DNA of 64,000 nucleotides. It comes from Marinobacter fuscus. Its GTDB lineage: Bacteria; Pseudomonadota; Gammaproteobacteria; Pseudomonadales; Oleiphilaceae. Of the stretch, positions 50,464-63,154 are shown piece after piece; position 1 is the first letter of the stretch, and each line of letters begins with the position of its first letter. Position numbers and translations under genes: made by a program. The stretch is from positions 1 through 64,000 of the forward strand of contig NZ_PXNP01000096.1 of the NCBI RefSeq assembly GCF_003007675.1, read 5' to 3'. Under the pieces are notes generated by a model. The model was not told the DNA's origin and ran no database searches. It saw only the letters and a list, made by a program, of their open reading frames with translations.

Positions 50464-53400
50464 ATGACAACAGGCTTGTATCATCCTGATGAATTCAGGG
50501 ACAACTGCGGTTTCGGCCTGATTGCCCACATGAAGGGCGAGGCGAGCCATAAACTCCTGCAGACAGCGATCGAGTCTTTGACCTGTATGACCCACCGGGG
50601 TGGTATTGCCGCGGATGGCAAGACAGGCGATGGCTGTGGGCTGCTGTTACAGAGCCCCAAGGCCTTCCTCCAAAAAGCTGCTGAGGCAGCGTTCAACAAA
50701 AAACCTGGCGACTTGTTTGCAGTTGGCCAGGTTTTTTTGGCTAAGGACGATCAAAAAGCCACGGCAGCCCGGGCGGCGCTTGAAAAGCGACTGTGCGAGC
50801 AGGGGCTCGAGATTCTTGGCTGGCGTGATGTTCCGGTTGACGACAGTTGCCTTGGGCCCATGGCACTGGACTGCCTGCCGCGTATACAGCAGGTATTTGT
50901 AGAGCCAGCCGGAAAGACGGAAAAAGATTTTGCCATTAGCCTGTTCATTGGGCGGCGCCATGCCGAGCGGGATCTGGCAGACGATCCGGACTTCTATATC
51001 TGCAGCCTTTCTCATCGAACTCTTGCTTACAAGGGATTGATGATGCCCGCGGATCTGGCCAACTTCTATCTGGATCTGGGCGACCCGGATCTGCAAACGG
51101 CGATCTGTGTTTTTCACCAGCGTTTTTCGACCAACACGATGCCGCGCTGGCCGCTGGCCCAGCCGTTCCGCTTTCTGGCCCATAATGGTGAAATCAATAC
51201 CATTGACGGCAACCGCAACTGGGCCATTGCCCGGGCGGCGAAATTCAGCTCACCGGACCTGCCGGATCTGCAAACCCTGCAGCCCCTGGTGAACCTGGCC
51301 GGGTCAGATTCTTCCAGCATGGACAATATGCTGGAGATCTTGCTGGCCGGTGGTGTCGACCTGTTCCGGGCAGTACGCATGATGATTCCGCCCGCCTGGC
51401 AGAACGTGGATACCATGGATTCCGAGTTGCGGGCGTTCTACGAATACAACTCCATGCACATGGAGCCCTGGGATGGCCCGGCAGGGCTGGTCATGTCCGA
51501 CGGCCGCTATGCTTTGTGTATGCTCGACCGCAATGGCCTGCGCCCGGCCCGCTGGGTGATTACTAAAGACGACTTTATTACGTTGGCTTCTGAAGTGGGT
51601 ACCTATGGTTACCAGCCGGAAGATGTGGTGGCCAAAGGCCGGGTAGGGCCGGGCCAGATGCTGGCCATTGATACTGAGTCTGGAGAAGTTCTGCACACCC
51701 GCGATATCGACCTGCGGCTGAAAAAGGCCCAGCCTTACAAGCGCTGGCTGAAGGAAAATGCCCTGCGGGTGGAAACCACCCTGAATCAGGCGACGCCTGA
51801 GTTCAAGTTGATGGATGCGGAAGACCTGCTGGTTCACCAGAAGATGTTCAACATCTCCTTTGAAGAGCGGGATCAGGTGTTGCGGCCGTTGGCAGAAAAT
51901 GCTCAGGAGGCCGTGGGTTCCATGGGCGACGATACGCCCATGGCGGTATTGTCGAGCAAGGTTCGCCACGTGGCGGACTATTTCCGCCAGAAGTTCGCCC
52001 AGGTGACCAATCCGCCGATTGATCCTCTGCGGGAAACCATCGTGATGTCTCTGGAAACCTGCCTGGGCGCGGAGCAGAACGTGTTCGAGGAAACCCCTGA
52101 GCATGCCAACCGGATTATCCTGACCACGCCTGTGTTGTCTCCGGCCAAGTTTCTGCGCTTGAGCAATAACGACCGCCCCGGTTTCGAGGTACAGAAAATT
52201 GCTCTTGGCTATCGCCCGGAAGAGGGGCTGGAGCAGGCGGTGTGCCGGGTGTGTGACGAGGCGGAGCAAGCCGCCCGTGATGGCAAGGCGCTGCTGATTC
52301 TGAGCGATAAGGATCTGGTGCAGGGCGAGTTGCCGGTCAACGCGTTGATGGCCACAGGTGCAGTGCATCATCATCTGGTGGCCAAGGGCCTGCGCTGTGA
52401 TTCGAACATCATTGTTGAAACCGGCTGGGCAAGAGATCCCCATCACTTCGCCGTGTTGTTCGGGTTTGGGGCGACGGCGGTCTATCCGTATCTGGCGTAT
52501 CAGGTAATGAATGACCTGATCCGTACCGGTGAAATACTGATGGATCCGATCGAGGCCAAGAACAACTATCGGAAGGGCATCAATAAAGGGCTGCTCAAGA
52601 TACTTTCGAAAATGGGTATCTCGACCATTACCTCCTACCGTGGCGCTCAACTGTTTGAAGGCATTGGCCTGGCGGATAATGTTGTGGATCTTTGCTTCAA
52701 GGGCGTGCCGAGCCGAATTCAGGGCGCTGACTTTTACGATTTTCAGCAGGATCAGGAGCTACTGGCGTCGGTTGCCTGGAAGCCGCGTAAACCTTTGTCG
52801 CAGGGCGGATTGCTCAAGTACGTTCATGGCCAGGAATACCATGCCTTTAACCCGGATGTGGTGGGCAAACTACAGGATGCGGTGAGTGCCGGGGACTATG
52901 GCATCTATAAAGAATATGCTGGCCTGGTGAACGAGCGCCCGGTGGCTACCTTGCGGGATCTGCTGGTGTTCCGTGACGGCATCCAGCCGATTGACCTGTC
53001 GGACGTAGAGCCTGTGGAAGGCATTTTCCCCCGCTTCGACTCGGCGGCTATGTCTCTGGGGGCTTTGTCGCCCGAAGCTCACGAGGCACTGGCGGTTGCC
53101 ATGAATACCCTGGGCGGTCGCTCCAACTCGGGTGAGGGCGGAGAAGACCCGGTGCGCTACGGCAACAACAAGCGCTCGAAGATCAAGCAAGTTGCCTCTG
53201 GTCGTTTTGGCGTGACTGCTGAATACCTGCGTAGCGCAGATGTCATGCAGATCAAGGTGGCCCAGGGTGCCAAGCCTGGCGAGGGCGGGCAATTACCCGG
53301 TGGCAAGGTGAACGATCTGATTGCCCGGTTGCGCTATTCGGTGCCGGGTGTGACGCTGATTTCTCCGCCGCCGCACCACGATATCTATTCGATTGAGGAT

Positions 53401-54912
53401 CTGGCGCAGCTGATTTTCGATCTGAAACAGGTTAACCCGCAGGCGCTGGTGTCGGTCAAACTGGTATCAGAACCCGGGGTGGGCACGATTGCGGCGGGTG
53501 TGGCCAAGGCCTATGCCGACCTGATTACCGTATCTGGCTATGACGGTGGTACCGCTGCCAGCCCGCTGACCTCCATCCGTTATGCCGGTTCGCCCTGGGA
53601 GCTCGGGCTGACCGAAACCCAGCAGGCCCTGCGGGCCAACGATCTGCGGGGCAAAATCCGCCTGCAGACCGATGGCGGCATCAAAACCGGCCTGGATGTT
53701 GTGAAAGCGGCCATTTTGGGAGCCGAGAGCTTTGGCTTTGGCACAACGCCGATGGTGGCCCTGGGTTGCAAATATCTGCGCATTTGCCATCTGAACAACT
53801 GCGCCACCGGTGTCGCCACCCAGAACGACTACCTGCGGGAAGAGCACTTCAAGGGCACCGTGGAAATGGCCATGAACTTTTTCCGTTTTGTGGCGGAGGA
53901 AACCCGGGAATGGCTGGCCAAGCTGGGCGTTCGCTCCCTGCAGGATCTGGTGGGACGCGTCGACTTGCTGGAGCGCCTGCCCGGCGACACCGAGCGCCAG
54001 AAGAAACTGGATTTAACGCGCTTGCTGCAGAACGACCACATTCCGGCCGATAAGCCGCATACCTGCCAGAGTGAGCGCAACGAGCCCTTCGATGAGGGCA
54101 AGCTGGCCGAACAGATTGTGGCAGACACGGCTGCGGCCATTGCGGAGAAGTCCGGAGGTGCCTGGAGCTACCGGGTAACCAACTGCGACCGCTCCATCGG
54201 CGCCCGCCTGTCGGGCGAGATTGCCGCCCGCTATGGTAACCAGGGTATGGCCGATGCGCCCATCACCCTGGACCTGACCGGAACCGCAGGCCAGAGCTTC
54301 GGCGTATGGAACGTGGGTGGCCTGAACCTGATTCTGCAGGGCGATGCCAACGACTACGTGGGCAAGGGCATGACCGGTGGCAAGCTGGTGATCAAGCCAC
54401 CCCGGGGCAGCGATTTCAAAACCCAGGAAACCTCAATTGCAGGCAATACCTGCCTGTATGGCGCCACCGGTGGCAAGCTGTTTGCGGCAGGCACCGCCGG
54501 CGAGCGGTTTGCGGTGCGTAACTCCGGCGCCCATGCGGTGGTCGAGGGTGCGGGCGATCACTGCTGTGAATATATGACCGGCGGCCTGGTAACCGTGCTG
54601 GGCACCACCGGGCACAACTTCGGTGCGGGCATGACCGGCGGCTTTGCCTACGTATTGGATATGGATAACACCTTCGTGGACAAGTACAACCACGAGTTGG
54701 TGGAAATCCAGCGGATTTCCCGCGAAGACATGGAAGCTTACCGCAACCATCTGCGGGGCGTGATCCGGGAGCACATTTCCGAAACCGGAAGTGCCTGGGC
54801 CGAGCACCTGCTTGAAGATTTCGACGACTACATCGGCCGTTTCTGGCTGGTCAAACCCAAGGCCGCCAATTTGCGCAGCCTGTTGGCCAGTACCCGGGCC
54901 AGACCGGAATAA
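50464..54912 (+). CDS. gltB: Glutamate synthase large subunit
   Basis: GltB makes two glutamates from glutamine and 2-oxoglutarate. The 1482-residue protein begins [19 protein letters not shown], where Cys15 becomes the N-terminal nucleophile after propeptide removal. Domains in order: class II glutaminase ([18 protein letters not shown]), central domain, FMN/synthase domain ([29 protein letters not shown]), and the C-terminal GXGXG beta-helix ([14 protein letters not shown]). Cysteines of the 3Fe-4S cluster are in [18 protein letters not shown] 50464 has GAGG eight bases upstream. It is followed by gltD. Confidence 0.97.
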   Translation: MTTGLYHPDEFRDNCGFGLIAHMKGEASHKLLQTAIESLTCMTHRGGIAADGKTGDGCGLLLQSPKAFLQKAAEAAFNKKPGDLFAVGQVFLAKDDQKATAARAALEKRLCEQGLEILGWRDVPVDDSCLGPMALDCLPRIQQVFVEPAGKTEKDFAISLFIGRRHAERDLADDPDFYICSLSHRTLAYKGLMMPADLANFYLDLGDPDLQTAICVFHQRFSTNTMPRWPLAQPFRFLAHNGEINTIDGNRNWAIARAAKFSSPDLPDLQTLQPLVNLAGSDSSSMDNMLEILLAGGVDLFRAVRMMIPPAWQNVDTMDSELRAFYEYNSMHMEPWDGPAGLVMSDGRYALCMLDRNGLRPARWVITKDDFITLASEVGTYGYQPEDVVAKGRVGPGQMLAIDTESGEVLHTRDIDLRLKKAQPYKRWLKENALRVETTLNQATPEFKLMDAEDLLVHQKMFNISFEERDQVLRPLAENAQEAVGSMGDDTPMAVLSSKVRHVADYFRQKFAQVTNPPIDPLRETIVMSLETCLGAEQNVFEETPEHANRIILTTPVLSPAKFLRLSNNDRPGFEVQKIALGYRPEEGLEQAVCRVCDEAEQAARDGKALLILSDKDLVQGELPVNALMATGAVHHHLVAKGLRCDSNIIVETGWARDPHHFAVLFGFGATAVYPYLAYQVMNDLIRTGEILMDPIEAKNNYRKGINKGLLKILSKMGISTITSYRGAQLFEGIGLADNVVDLCFKGVPSRIQGADFYDFQQDQELLASVAWKPRKPLSQGGLLKYVHGQEYHAFNPDVVGKLQDAVSAGDYGIYKEYAGLVNERPVATLRDLLVFRDGIQPIDLSDVEPVEGIFPRFDSAAMSLGALSPEAHEALAVAMNTLGGRSNSGEGGEDPVRYGNNKRSKIKQVASGRFGVTAEYLRSADVMQIKVAQGAKPGEGGQLPGGKVNDLIARLRYSVPGVTLISPPPHHDIYSIEDLAQLIFDLKQVNPQALVSVKLVSEPGVGTIAAGVAKAYADLITVSGYDGGTAASPLTSIRYAGSPWELGLTETQQALRANDLRGKIRLQTDGGIKTGLDVVKAAILGAESFGFGTTPMVALGCKYLRICHLNNCATGVATQNDYLREEHFKGTVEMAMNFFRFVAEETREWLAKLGVRSLQDLVGRVDLLERLPGDTERQKKLDLTRLLQNDHIPADKPHTCQSERNEPFDEGKLAEQIVADTAAAIAEKSGGAWSYRVTNCDRSIGARLSGEIAARYGNQGMADAPITLDLTGTAGQSFGVWNVGGLNLILQGDANDYVGKGMTGGKLVIKPPRGSDFKTQETSIAGNTCLYGATGGKLFAAGTAGERFAVRNSGAHAVVEGAGDHCCEYMTGGLVTVLGTTGHNFGAGMTGGFAYVLDMDNTFVDKYNHELVEIQRISREDMEAYRNHLRGVIREHISETGSAWAEHLLEDFDDYIGRFWLVKPKAANLRSLLASTRARPE

Positions 54913-54963
54913 CCGGTGGGCGGACTGCGTCAGGTGGGCCAAGAGTGGCCTGGTCGAAATTGA

Positions 54964-56400
<1,437 letters not shown>

Positions 56401-56424
56401 ATAATCCGTTGACCGGTGTCAGAA

Positions 56425-56457
56425 GGGCGGCGCTCAAACAGAGGCCGCCCTTTTTTA
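56425..56457 (+). terminator. Intrinsic terminator after gltD
   Basis: GGGCGGC, a 12-base loop and GCCGCCC followed by T6 form a typical intrinsic terminator. Confidence 0.93.
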
Positions 56458-56525
56458 TTGCCGCAAACGGGGTATCATTGCTGCCTATTGTCTCTGACCA
56501 TTTACCGACGAGAACGGAACCGATT

Positions 56526-57590
56526 ATGACTGAGCTGAAAAACGATCGCTTTCTACGCGCCCTGATGCGCCAGCCTGTAGACCGCACGCCGGTATGGATG
56601 ATGCGCCAGGCTGGCCGCTACCTGCCGGAATACCGCGCAACCCGGGCCAAGGCGGGCGATTTTCTCAGCCTGTGCAAGAATACGCCGCTGGCCTGCGAGG
56701 TTACCTTGCAGCCGCTGGAGCGCTACCCTCTGGATGCGGCCATTCTGTTCTCCGACATCCTGACCATTCCGGATGCGCTGGGGCTTGGCCTCTACTTCGA
56801 AACCGGTGAAGGTCCCAAATTTCGCAAGGTCATCCGCACCGAGGCCGATGTTGACGCACTGCCCGCCATCAAAGCCGAATCCGACCTGGATTACGTGATG
56901 AACGCGGTTTCCACCATCCGCCGTGAACTGAATGGCCGGGTACCGCTGATCGGCTTCTCCGGCAGCCCGTGGACACTGGCGACCTACATGGTGGAAGGCG
57001 GCTCGTCCAAAGATTTTCGCGAGACCAAAAAGCTGGCGTATGGCCAGCCTGAAGTGATGCACCGCCTGCTGGATCACCTGGCAGACTCGGTAATTGATTA
57101 TCTGAACGGCCAGATCAAAGCCGGTGCCCAAGCGGTACAGATTTTCGATACCTGGGGTGGGGTGCTGAGTGGCTGGGCCTATGAAGAATTTTCCCTGCGC
57201 TACATGAAGAAAATCGTCGCTGGGCTGATTCGCGAAAACGAAGGGCGCCGTGTGCCGGTCATCCTGTTCACGAAGAACGGCGGCCAGTGGCTGGAATCGA
57301 TTGCCGATTCAGGCTGCGACGCCGTGGGCCTGGACTGGACCACCGACATCGGCAACGCACGCGCCCGGGTTGGCGACAAAGTTGCCCTGCAGGGCAATAT
57401 GGACCCGTCTATGCTGTACGCGCCGAAGGCGCGTATCCGCCAGGAAGTGGCGGATATTCTGGCACGCTATGGCGCCGGTTCCGGCCATATCTTCAACCTC
57501 GGCCATGGTATTACACCAGAGGTAGACCCGGAGCACGCGGGTGCGTTTATCGAGGCGGTTGTGGAGCTTAGTGGGCAGTATCACCAGTAG
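56526..57590 (+). CDS. hemE: Uroporphyrinogen decarboxylase
   Basis: HemE converts uroporphyrinogen III to coproporphyrinogen III in haem synthesis. The 354-residue protein has the signatures [16 protein letters not shown] (residues about 22-37) and [17 protein letters not shown], with catalytic Asp in [11 protein letters not shown] 56526 is preferred; the frame is open upstream through the gltD terminator but that part is not protein-like. Confidence 0.97.
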   Translation: MTELKNDRFLRALMRQPVDRTPVWMMRQAGRYLPEYRATRAKAGDFLSLCKNTPLACEVTLQPLERYPLDAAILFSDILTIPDALGLGLYFETGEGPKFRKVIRTEADVDALPAIKAESDLDYVMNAVSTIRRELNGRVPLIGFSGSPWTLATYMVEGGSSKDFRETKKLAYGQPEVMHRLLDHLADSVIDYLNGQIKAGAQAVQIFDTWGGVLSGWAYEEFSLRYMKKIVAGLIRENEGRRVPVILFTKNGGQWLESIADSGCDAVGLDWTTDIGNARARVGDKVALQGNMDPSMLYAPKARIRQEVADILARYGAGSGHIFNLGHGITPEVDPEHAGAFIEAVVELSGQYHQ

Positions 57591-57712
57591 ATTCGGAGCC
57601 GTCTGCAGAGTTCCCAGCCAGCCGTTCATGGCAGGCCGGGACTCGCCCTGTACTCAGTAAGGCGTCCGATCTATATTGATGGAAAGCGATGTCTTCGCCT
57701 TGGAGTGGCCCC

Positions 57713-58081
57713 GTGACGATAAAAAAAGCCGATAAACGCCGTTTCCACAGAATCGACTTCGATGCACCTTGCGAGTTGCATTGTCAGGATCAGGTGTGGC
57801 CCACGGAGGTGCTGGATATTTCGCTGAAAGGCGTTCTGGTTCAAAAGCCCGAGGGATGGAAAGCGTCACTCAACGAGCCCTGCGAGGTGGTTGTCCACCT
57901 GAATGAGCGTGAAGCCGGGATTGTGATGGCGGTGGAGTTGAAGCACGTTGAAGATCATCGGCTGGGCTTTCGTTGTCAGTACATCGATCTGGAAAGCGCG
58001 ACGCACCTGAAGCGGTTGGTTGAGCTGAATTTGGGCGATCAGGCGTTGTTGGAGCGGGAGTTTGCTCACCTGATTGAATAG
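57713..58081 (+). CDS. PilZ-domain protein
   Basis: The 122-residue product is a single PilZ domain: KRRFHRIDFDAPCEL carries the RxxxR-type c-di-GMP motif and TEVLDISLKGVLV the D/NxSxxG motif. It is likely a c-di-GMP receptor, but the output is unknown. GTG 57713 is chosen because GGAG lies seven bases upstream; an ATG at 57689 in the same frame would add eight residues and is a real alternative. It lies alone between hemE and a palindromic element. Confidence 0.85.
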   Translation: MTIKKADKRRFHRIDFDAPCELHCQDQVWPTEVLDISLKGVLVQKPEGWKASLNEPCEVVVHLNEREAGIVMAVELKHVEDHRLGFRCQYIDLESATHLKRLVELNLGDQALLEREFAHLIE

Positions 58082-58121
58082 AGAGCTGTTTTGGCGGATT
58101 GCTCCCAGCGTTTACGGCTCG

Positions 58122-58221
58122 TGGCAGGGTTCACCCTCAAAAAATGTCGGAGGCCATGGATGGCCGGAGAGAAGCGCACATGGATGTGCTCGTAGCGGTT
58201 TTTTGAGGGTGAACCCTGCCA
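58122..58221. repeat. Palindromic intergenic element with 23-bp arms (58 kb)
   Basis: Arms 58122-58144 and 58199-58221 form a perfect 23-bp inverted repeat ending in A6/T6. The core has two short palindromes, GGCCATGGATGGCC and GCACATGGATGTGC, each with CATGGATG in the middle. It lies between convergent genes (PilZ, radA) and could terminate both. Confidence 0.88.
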
Positions 58222-58257
58222 TGTGCCCCGCACCAACCAGAGCAGGCCAGGGCTCGG

Positions 58258-59634
58258 TTAAAGCTCCTCCAGCGCCGAAAGCGCATCAGAAAGCTTGGTC
58301 ACCGGAATCACCTTCATCCCGTCTAACGATTTACGTGGCACATTGGCCTTGGGCACCAGTGCCCGGGTAAAGCCGTGCTTTGCCGCCTCGTAAATCCGCT
58401 CCTGACCATTGGGCACCGGCCGAATTTCCCCCGACAACCCCACCTCTCCAAAGATCACCAGATCCTGAGGTAACGCCCGATTCCGGAACGACGAAACCAC
58501 CGCCGCCAGCAACGCCAGGTCGGCACTGGTCTCATTCACCTTGACCCCCGCCACCACGTTCACAAACACATCCTGATCCGCCACATGCATACCACCGTGG
58601 CGATGCAACACCGCCAACAGCATCGCCAGACGGTTCTGGTCAGCCCCCACCGCCACCCGCCTCGGGTAGCTGCCCTGGGCCATATCCACCAGTGCCTGAA
58701 TTTCCACCAGCATAGGCCGGGTGCCTTCCCAGACCACCATCACCACACTGCCCGGAGCGGCTTCTTCGCCCCGGTTCAGAAAAATCGCACTGGGATTCTT
58801 TACTTCCTTCAAGCCCTGTTCCAGCATCGCGAACACGCCCAGTTCATTGACCGCACCAAAACGGTTCTTGATACCGCGCAGAGTTCGGTAGCGGCTGTCG
58901 CTGGAGCCTTCCAGCAAAATCGAACAGTCGATCATGTGCTCCAGCACCTTCGGGCCCGCCAGACTGCCATCTTTGGTCACGTGACCCACCAGCAACAGAA
59001 TGGTACCGGTTTGCTTGGCAAAACGGGTCAGGAACGCGGCGCTCTCGCGGACTTGCGACACCGAACCCGGGGCAGATTCAATGTCCGCCACATGCATCAC
59101 CTGAATACTGTCGATCACCAGAATGCGCGGCTTTTCGATTTCCGCCACCTGAATCAACCGCTCCACGGAGGTTTCCGACAGCATTTTCAGGTCTTTCGTG
59201 GGCAAGCCAAGACGCTTGGCGCGCATAGCCACCTGTTGCAGGGACTCCTCGCCGGTGACGTAGAGCGCGGAATGCTGGGCGGCCAACTGACAGACGGCCT
59301 GCAGCAGCAAGGTACTTTTGCCCGCGCCGGGGTGCCCCCCCATCAGAACCGCAGAGCCTTCCACCAGGCCGCCGCCCAGCACCCGGTCGAATTCCTGCAT
59401 GCCCGTGCTGATCCGGGCCTGTTCGGCGAGACTGACTTCATCCAGGCTTTTCACTTCCGACAAACTGCCCGCGTAACCCTCAAAACGGGCGCTGCGGGCG
59501 CCTTTGCCCGGGCCAGATACGCCGCGGACTTCGCTGACCGTATTCCATGCCTGGCAGGCAGTACACTGGCCCTGCCATTTGGAGTAGTCGGCGCCACATT
59601 CAGTGCAAACAAACGCTGTTTTGAGTTTGGCCAT
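58258..59634 (-). CDS. radA: DNA repair protein RadA
   Basis: RadA is a RecA-like ATPase that drives branch migration. The 458-residue protein has the N-terminal zinc finger (C10, C13, C24, C27 in CTECGADYSKWQGQCTACQ), Walker A GGHPGAGKSTLL, the RadA motif KNRFGAVNELGVF and a Lon-protease-like C-terminal domain (FGEVGLSGEIRPVPNGQER). Length and order are normal. A REP-like element lies between it and ettA. Confidence 0.97.
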   Translation of the reverse strand: MAKLKTAFVCTECGADYSKWQGQCTACQAWNTVSEVRGVSGPGKGARSARFEGYAGSLSEVKSLDEVSLAEQARISTGMQEFDRVLGGGLVEGSAVLMGGHPGAGKSTLLLQAVCQLAAQHSALYVTGEESLQQVAMRAKRLGLPTKDLKMLSETSVERLIQVAEIEKPRILVIDSIQVMHVADIESAPGSVSQVRESAAFLTRFAKQTGTILLLVGHVTKDGSLAGPKVLEHMIDCSILLEGSSDSRYRTLRGIKNRFGAVNELGVFAMLEQGLKEVKNPSAIFLNRGEEAAPGSVVMVVWEGTRPMLVEIQALVDMAQGSYPRRVAVGADQNRLAMLLAVLHRHGGMHVADQDVFVNVVAGVKVNETSADLALLAAVVSSFRNRALPQDLVIFGEVGLSGEIRPVPNGQERIYEAAKHGFTRALVPKANVPRKSLDGMKVIPVTKLSDALSALEEL

Positions 59635-59678
59635 GGGTGATCTGTGATCCGTGATGGTGAGAGTGTGGTGCCAGCCCC

Positions 59679-59836
59679 CCCTCTCCCCAACCCCTCTCCC
59701 GCGAGGGGAGAGGGGCTAGGTTGGCGCCAGCCTGGAGGCTATACCCCACGCCTCCTGTGAGGGAGAGGGCTGGCTGGATCTGACCCCGACGGGTTAGCTC
59801 CCCTCTCCCTTTACGGGAGAGGGGCCGGGGGAGAGG
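59679..59836. repeat. CCCCTCTCCC/GGGAGAGGGG palindromic element
   Basis: Imperfect 22-bp terminal inverted repeats (59679-59700 and 59815-59836) flank a core holding the same arms as two hairpins: 59691-59700 with 59706-59715, and 59800-59809 with 59815-59824. It lies between ettA and radA, both leftward. Confidence 0.8.
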
Positions 59837-59846
59837 TTGAAACGCT

Positions 59847-61508
59847 TTACGCCAATTTCTTGTACTTCATGCGCTTGGGCTGCATGGCGGAATCGCCTTT
59901 GCGCTTTTTGAAGTCCGCATCGTACTCGGTAAAGTTGCCTTCGAAGTACACCACCTCACCATCATCCTCAAATGCCAGAATGTGAGTGGCCACGCGATCC
60001 AGGAACCAGCGGTCGTGGGAGATCACCAGCGCTGAACCCGGGAAGTTCAGCAGCGCTTCTTCCAGCGCGCGCAGGGTTTCCACGTCCAGGTCGTTGGTGG
60101 GTTCGTCCAGCATCAGTACGTTGCCGCCCTGTTTCAGCAATTTAGCCAGATGCAGGCGGTTGCGCTCACCCCCCGACAAATCGCCCACGCGCTTTTGTTG
60201 ATCGCTGCCTTTGAAGTTGAAGCGGCCAACATAAGCCCGGGACGGTGTCTCGTAGTTGCCGACTTTGATGATGTCCTGACCGTCGGACAGCTCTTCCCAG
60301 ACGGTTTTGCTGCCGTCCAGGTCACGCATCTGGTCCACGTAGGCCAGTTCAACGGTTTCGCCCACCGTAATGCTGCCGGAACTTGGCTGATCCATACCGG
60401 CGATCATCTTGAACAGCGTCGATTTGCCTGCGCCGTTACCACCGATGATGCCAACAATGGCACCGGCTGGTACCGTGAAGGAAACGTCCTCATACAACAG
60501 GCGGTCGCCAAAGGCCTTGCTGATGCCCTCTACTTCGATCACCTTGTTGCCCAGGCGTGGTCCGGGCGGGATGTAGAGCTCGTTGGTTTCGTTGCGCTTC
60601 TGGAATTCCTGGGAACTCATTTCCTCAAAGCGGGCCAGTCGGGCCTTGCTCTTGGACTGGCGGCCCTTGGCATTGGAGCGTACCCACTCCAGCTCCTGTT
60701 TAACGGCCTTCTGGTGGGAGGCTTCCTGCTTGGACTCCATCTCCAGGCGCTTCTCTTTGTTCTCGAGCCACTGGCTGTAGTTGCCCTCAAACGGAATGCC
60801 CTGGCCCCGGTCCAGCTCCAGAATCCAGCCGGCAACGTTGTCGAGGAAATAGCGGTCGTGGGTGATAGCAACCACGGTGCCTTCGTAGTCGTGCAGGAAG
60901 CGCTCCAGCCAGGCCACGGATTCGGCGTCCAGATGGTTGGTGGGCTCGTCCAGCAGCAGCATGTCCGGGCCTGACAGCAGCAGTCGGCACAGGGCCACCC
61001 GGCGGCGCTCACCACCAGACAGGACTTTTACTTTCTGATCCCAGGCTGGCAGGCGCAGTGCGTCGGCGGCGACTTCCATCTTGCGTTCAATGTCGTGGCC
61101 GTCGGTGGCCTGAATGATCGCCTCCAGTTCGCCTTGTTTTTTGGCGAGCTCATCAAAGTCGGCATCAGGTTCCGCGTAGGCGGCGTAAACTTTGTCCAGT
61201 TCCGCCAGGGCGTTGTGCACGTGGGCCACCGACTCGTCGACGATTTCCTTGACGGTCTTCTCTTCGTCCAGCTCCGGCTCCTGGGGCAGGTAACCGACGT
61301 TAATGCCTGGTTGTGGGCGGGCTTCGCCGATGTAATCCTGATCAACCCCCGCCATAATACGCAGCAGGGTAGATTTACCGGCACCGTTCAGGCCCAGTAC
61401 ACCGATCTTGGCGCCGGGGAAAAAGCTCAGAGAGATGTCTTTCAGAATTTCCCGCTTGGGTGGAACGACCTTGCCCACGCGGTTCATGGTGTATACGTAT
61501 TGGGCCAT
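59847..61508 (-). CDS. ettA: Energy-dependent translational throttle protein EttA
   Basis: EttA is an ABC-F ATPase that binds the ribosomal E site and gates elongation by ATP/ADP ratio. The 553-residue protein has two ABC domains: Walker A GLNGAGKST and GGNGAGKST, signature LSGGERRRVALCRLLL and LSGGERNRLHLAKLL, and the arm and P-site tRNA interaction motif between them. ATG 61508 gives the family-typical opening MAQYVYTMNRVGKVVPPK; the frame is open further into the upstream repeat element, but that part is not conserved. Confidence 0.96.
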   Translation of the reverse strand: MAQYVYTMNRVGKVVPPKREILKDISLSFFPGAKIGVLGLNGAGKSTLLRIMAGVDQDYIGEARPQPGINVGYLPQEPELDEEKTVKEIVDESVAHVHNALAELDKVYAAYAEPDADFDELAKKQGELEAIIQATDGHDIERKMEVAADALRLPAWDQKVKVLSGGERRRVALCRLLLSGPDMLLLDEPTNHLDAESVAWLERFLHDYEGTVVAITHDRYFLDNVAGWILELDRGQGIPFEGNYSQWLENKEKRLEMESKQEASHQKAVKQELEWVRSNAKGRQSKSKARLARFEEMSSQEFQKRNETNELYIPPGPRLGNKVIEVEGISKAFGDRLLYEDVSFTVPAGAIVGIIGGNGAGKSTLFKMIAGMDQPSSGSITVGETVELAYVDQMRDLDGSKTVWEELSDGQDIIKVGNYETPSRAYVGRFNFKGSDQQKRVGDLSGGERNRLHLAKLLKQGGNVLMLDEPTNDLDVETLRALEEALLNFPGSALVISHDRWFLDRVATHILAFEDDGEVVYFEGNFTEYDADFKKRKGDSAMQPKRMKYKKLA

Positions 61509-61561
61509 ATTGGCGGAAACCTCTTTACAAACCGGTTCATGGATTCGGATGGCGGTGGCGC

Positions 61562-61665
61562 GGGCGGCGGGGCAGGTCTTCAGGGATACGCTGTGAATAC
61601 ATCCCTGTACGCTCGACAAAATCATCCCTGATTTTGACGATCCCTGAAGACCTGCCCCGCCGCCC
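61562..61665. repeat. Palindromic element with 26-bp arms upstream of ettA
   Basis: Arms 61562-61587 and 61640-61665 form a perfect 26-bp inverted repeat (outer GGGCGGCGGGG). The core includes ACATCCCTGTACGCTCG and a short CAAAATCATCCCTGATTTTG hairpin. It lies in the 375-bp ettA/glyA gap, 54 bp before the ettA start. Confidence 0.9.
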
Positions 61666-61734
61666 TCGAGCAGACCGCGTGCATGTGATCCGGTAAGGTA
61701 TCTAAAGCTTTCTATGATAGCAATTGAGCAGAAA

Positions 61735-61764
61735 CCGCGGTTGCCGGTATGCCGGTATCCGCGG
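61735..61764. promoter_or_regulatory. CCGCGG-flanked tandem GCCGGTAT repeat before glyA
   Basis: Two direct copies of GCCGGTAT (61743-61758) are bracketed by CCGCGG on both sides. It lies about 120 bp upstream of glyA and could be a regulator site; no regulator is known to me. Confidence 0.3.
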
Positions 61765-61883
61765 ACGGCATAAAGGATGATTTTTAACCCGCTTTCAAGA
61801 TAGAATAGCGGCCCAATTTTTCAGGGGTTCCGGCGCAGGCGAAAGCACGCCGGGCCAGCCATACAGACAGGGGCAGCAGATCC

Positions 61884-63137
61884 ATGTTTACTCGTGATAT
61901 GAAAATCGCCGGTTTCGATGACGAACTCTGGAACGCCATGCAGGCGGAAGAGAAACGCCAGGAAGCGCACATCGAACTGATCGCGTCGGAAAACTACACC
62001 AGCCCGCGGGTAATGGAAGCCCAGGGCAGTGTGCTCACCAACAAGTACGCCGAAGGCTATCCCGGTAAGCGTTACTACGGTGGTTGCGAGTTTGTCGATA
62101 TTGCCGAAGACCTGGCCATTAATCGCGCTAAGGAGCTGTTCGGTGCCGCTTACGCCAACGTACAACCGCATTCCGGCTCTCAGGCAAACTCTGCGGTATT
62201 CATGGCGCTGCTGAACCCGGGCGATACCGTTCTGGGCATGAGCCTGGCACACGGTGGCCACCTAACCCACGGTGCCAGCGTGAACTTCTCCGGCAAGATC
62301 TACCATGCGGTTCAGTATGGCATTGACAACGACACTGGTCTGATCAACTACGACGAGGTTGAGGCCCTGGCCGTTGAACACAAGCCCAAGATGATCATTG
62401 CTGGCTTCTCTGCCTACTCTCAGCAACTGGACTTTGCCCGCTTCCGTGCCATCGCTGACAAAGTGGGCGCTTACCTGTTTGTGGACATGGCCCACGTAGC
62501 TGGCCTGGTGGCTGCAGGCGTTTATCCGGATCCTATGCCTCATGCTCACGTTGTGACCACCACCACACACAAAACCCTGCGCGGCCCCCGTGGCGGCCTG
62601 ATCCTCGCCTGTGACGACGAAGCACTGCACAAGAAGCTGAACTCCGCCGTGTTCCCGGGTGGCCAGGGTGGCCCGCTGATGCACGTGATTGCGGCCAAGG
62701 CCATCTGCTTCAAAGAAGCCATGAGCGATGAGTTCAAAATCTACCAGCAGCAGGTGATCAAGAACGCAGCTGCCATGGCTGAAGTGTTTGTCGAGCGCGG
62801 CTTCGACGTGGTTTCCGGCGACACCAAGAACCACCTGTTCCTGGTCAGCCTGATCAAACAGGACATCACCGGTAAAGACGCCGATGCGGCTTTGGGCAAG
62901 GCCCACATTACCGTGAACAAGAACGCGGTGCCGAACGATCCGCGCTCGCCGTTTGTAACTTCTGGCCTGCGTGTGGGTACCCCGGCGGTAACCACCCGTG
63001 GCTTCAAGGAAGCCGAGTGTCGTGATCTGGCTGGCTGGATGTGTGACATTCTGGATGATCTGGAAGACGAATCCGTCATCAGCCGTGTGCGTGAGCAGGT
63101 AGAAGCGGTCTGTGCCCGCTTCCCGGTTTACAGCTGA
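61884..63137 (+). CDS. glyA: Serine hydroxymethyltransferase GlyA
   Basis: GlyA interconverts serine and glycine, producing methylene-THF. The 417-residue PLP enzyme has [18 protein letters not shown], the [14 protein letters not shown] motif and the PLP lysine in [17 protein letters not shown] 61884 follows AGGGGCAG, a Shine-Dalgarno-like stretch. Together with MetE and GcvH in this window it supports one-carbon metabolism. A hairpin follows. Confidence 0.97.
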   Translation: MFTRDMKIAGFDDELWNAMQAEEKRQEAHIELIASENYTSPRVMEAQGSVLTNKYAEGYPGKRYYGGCEFVDIAEDLAINRAKELFGAAYANVQPHSGSQANSAVFMALLNPGDTVLGMSLAHGGHLTHGASVNFSGKIYHAVQYGIDNDTGLINYDEVEALAVEHKPKMIIAGFSAYSQQLDFARFRAIADKVGAYLFVDMAHVAGLVAAGVYPDPMPHAHVVTTTTHKTLRGPRGGLILACDDEALHKKLNSAVFPGGQGGPLMHVIAAKAICFKEAMSDEFKIYQQQVIKNAAAMAEVFVERGFDVVSGDTKNHLFLVSLIKQDITGKDADAALGKAHITVNKNAVPNDPRSPFVTSGLRVGTPAVTTRGFKEAECRDLAGWMCDILDDLEDESVISRVREQVEAVCARFPVYS

Positions 63138-63154
63138 TTGCCTTGAAGTCTGAC

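Noticed and set aside
51304-52650. A long minus-strand open frame opposite gltB
   Set aside because: It has no domain and no ribosome binding site, and gltB motifs are complete on the other strand.
61509-61625. N-terminal extension of ettA into the repeat element
   Set aside because: The extra residues come from palindrome sequence and the family opens at MAQYVYTMNRVGK.
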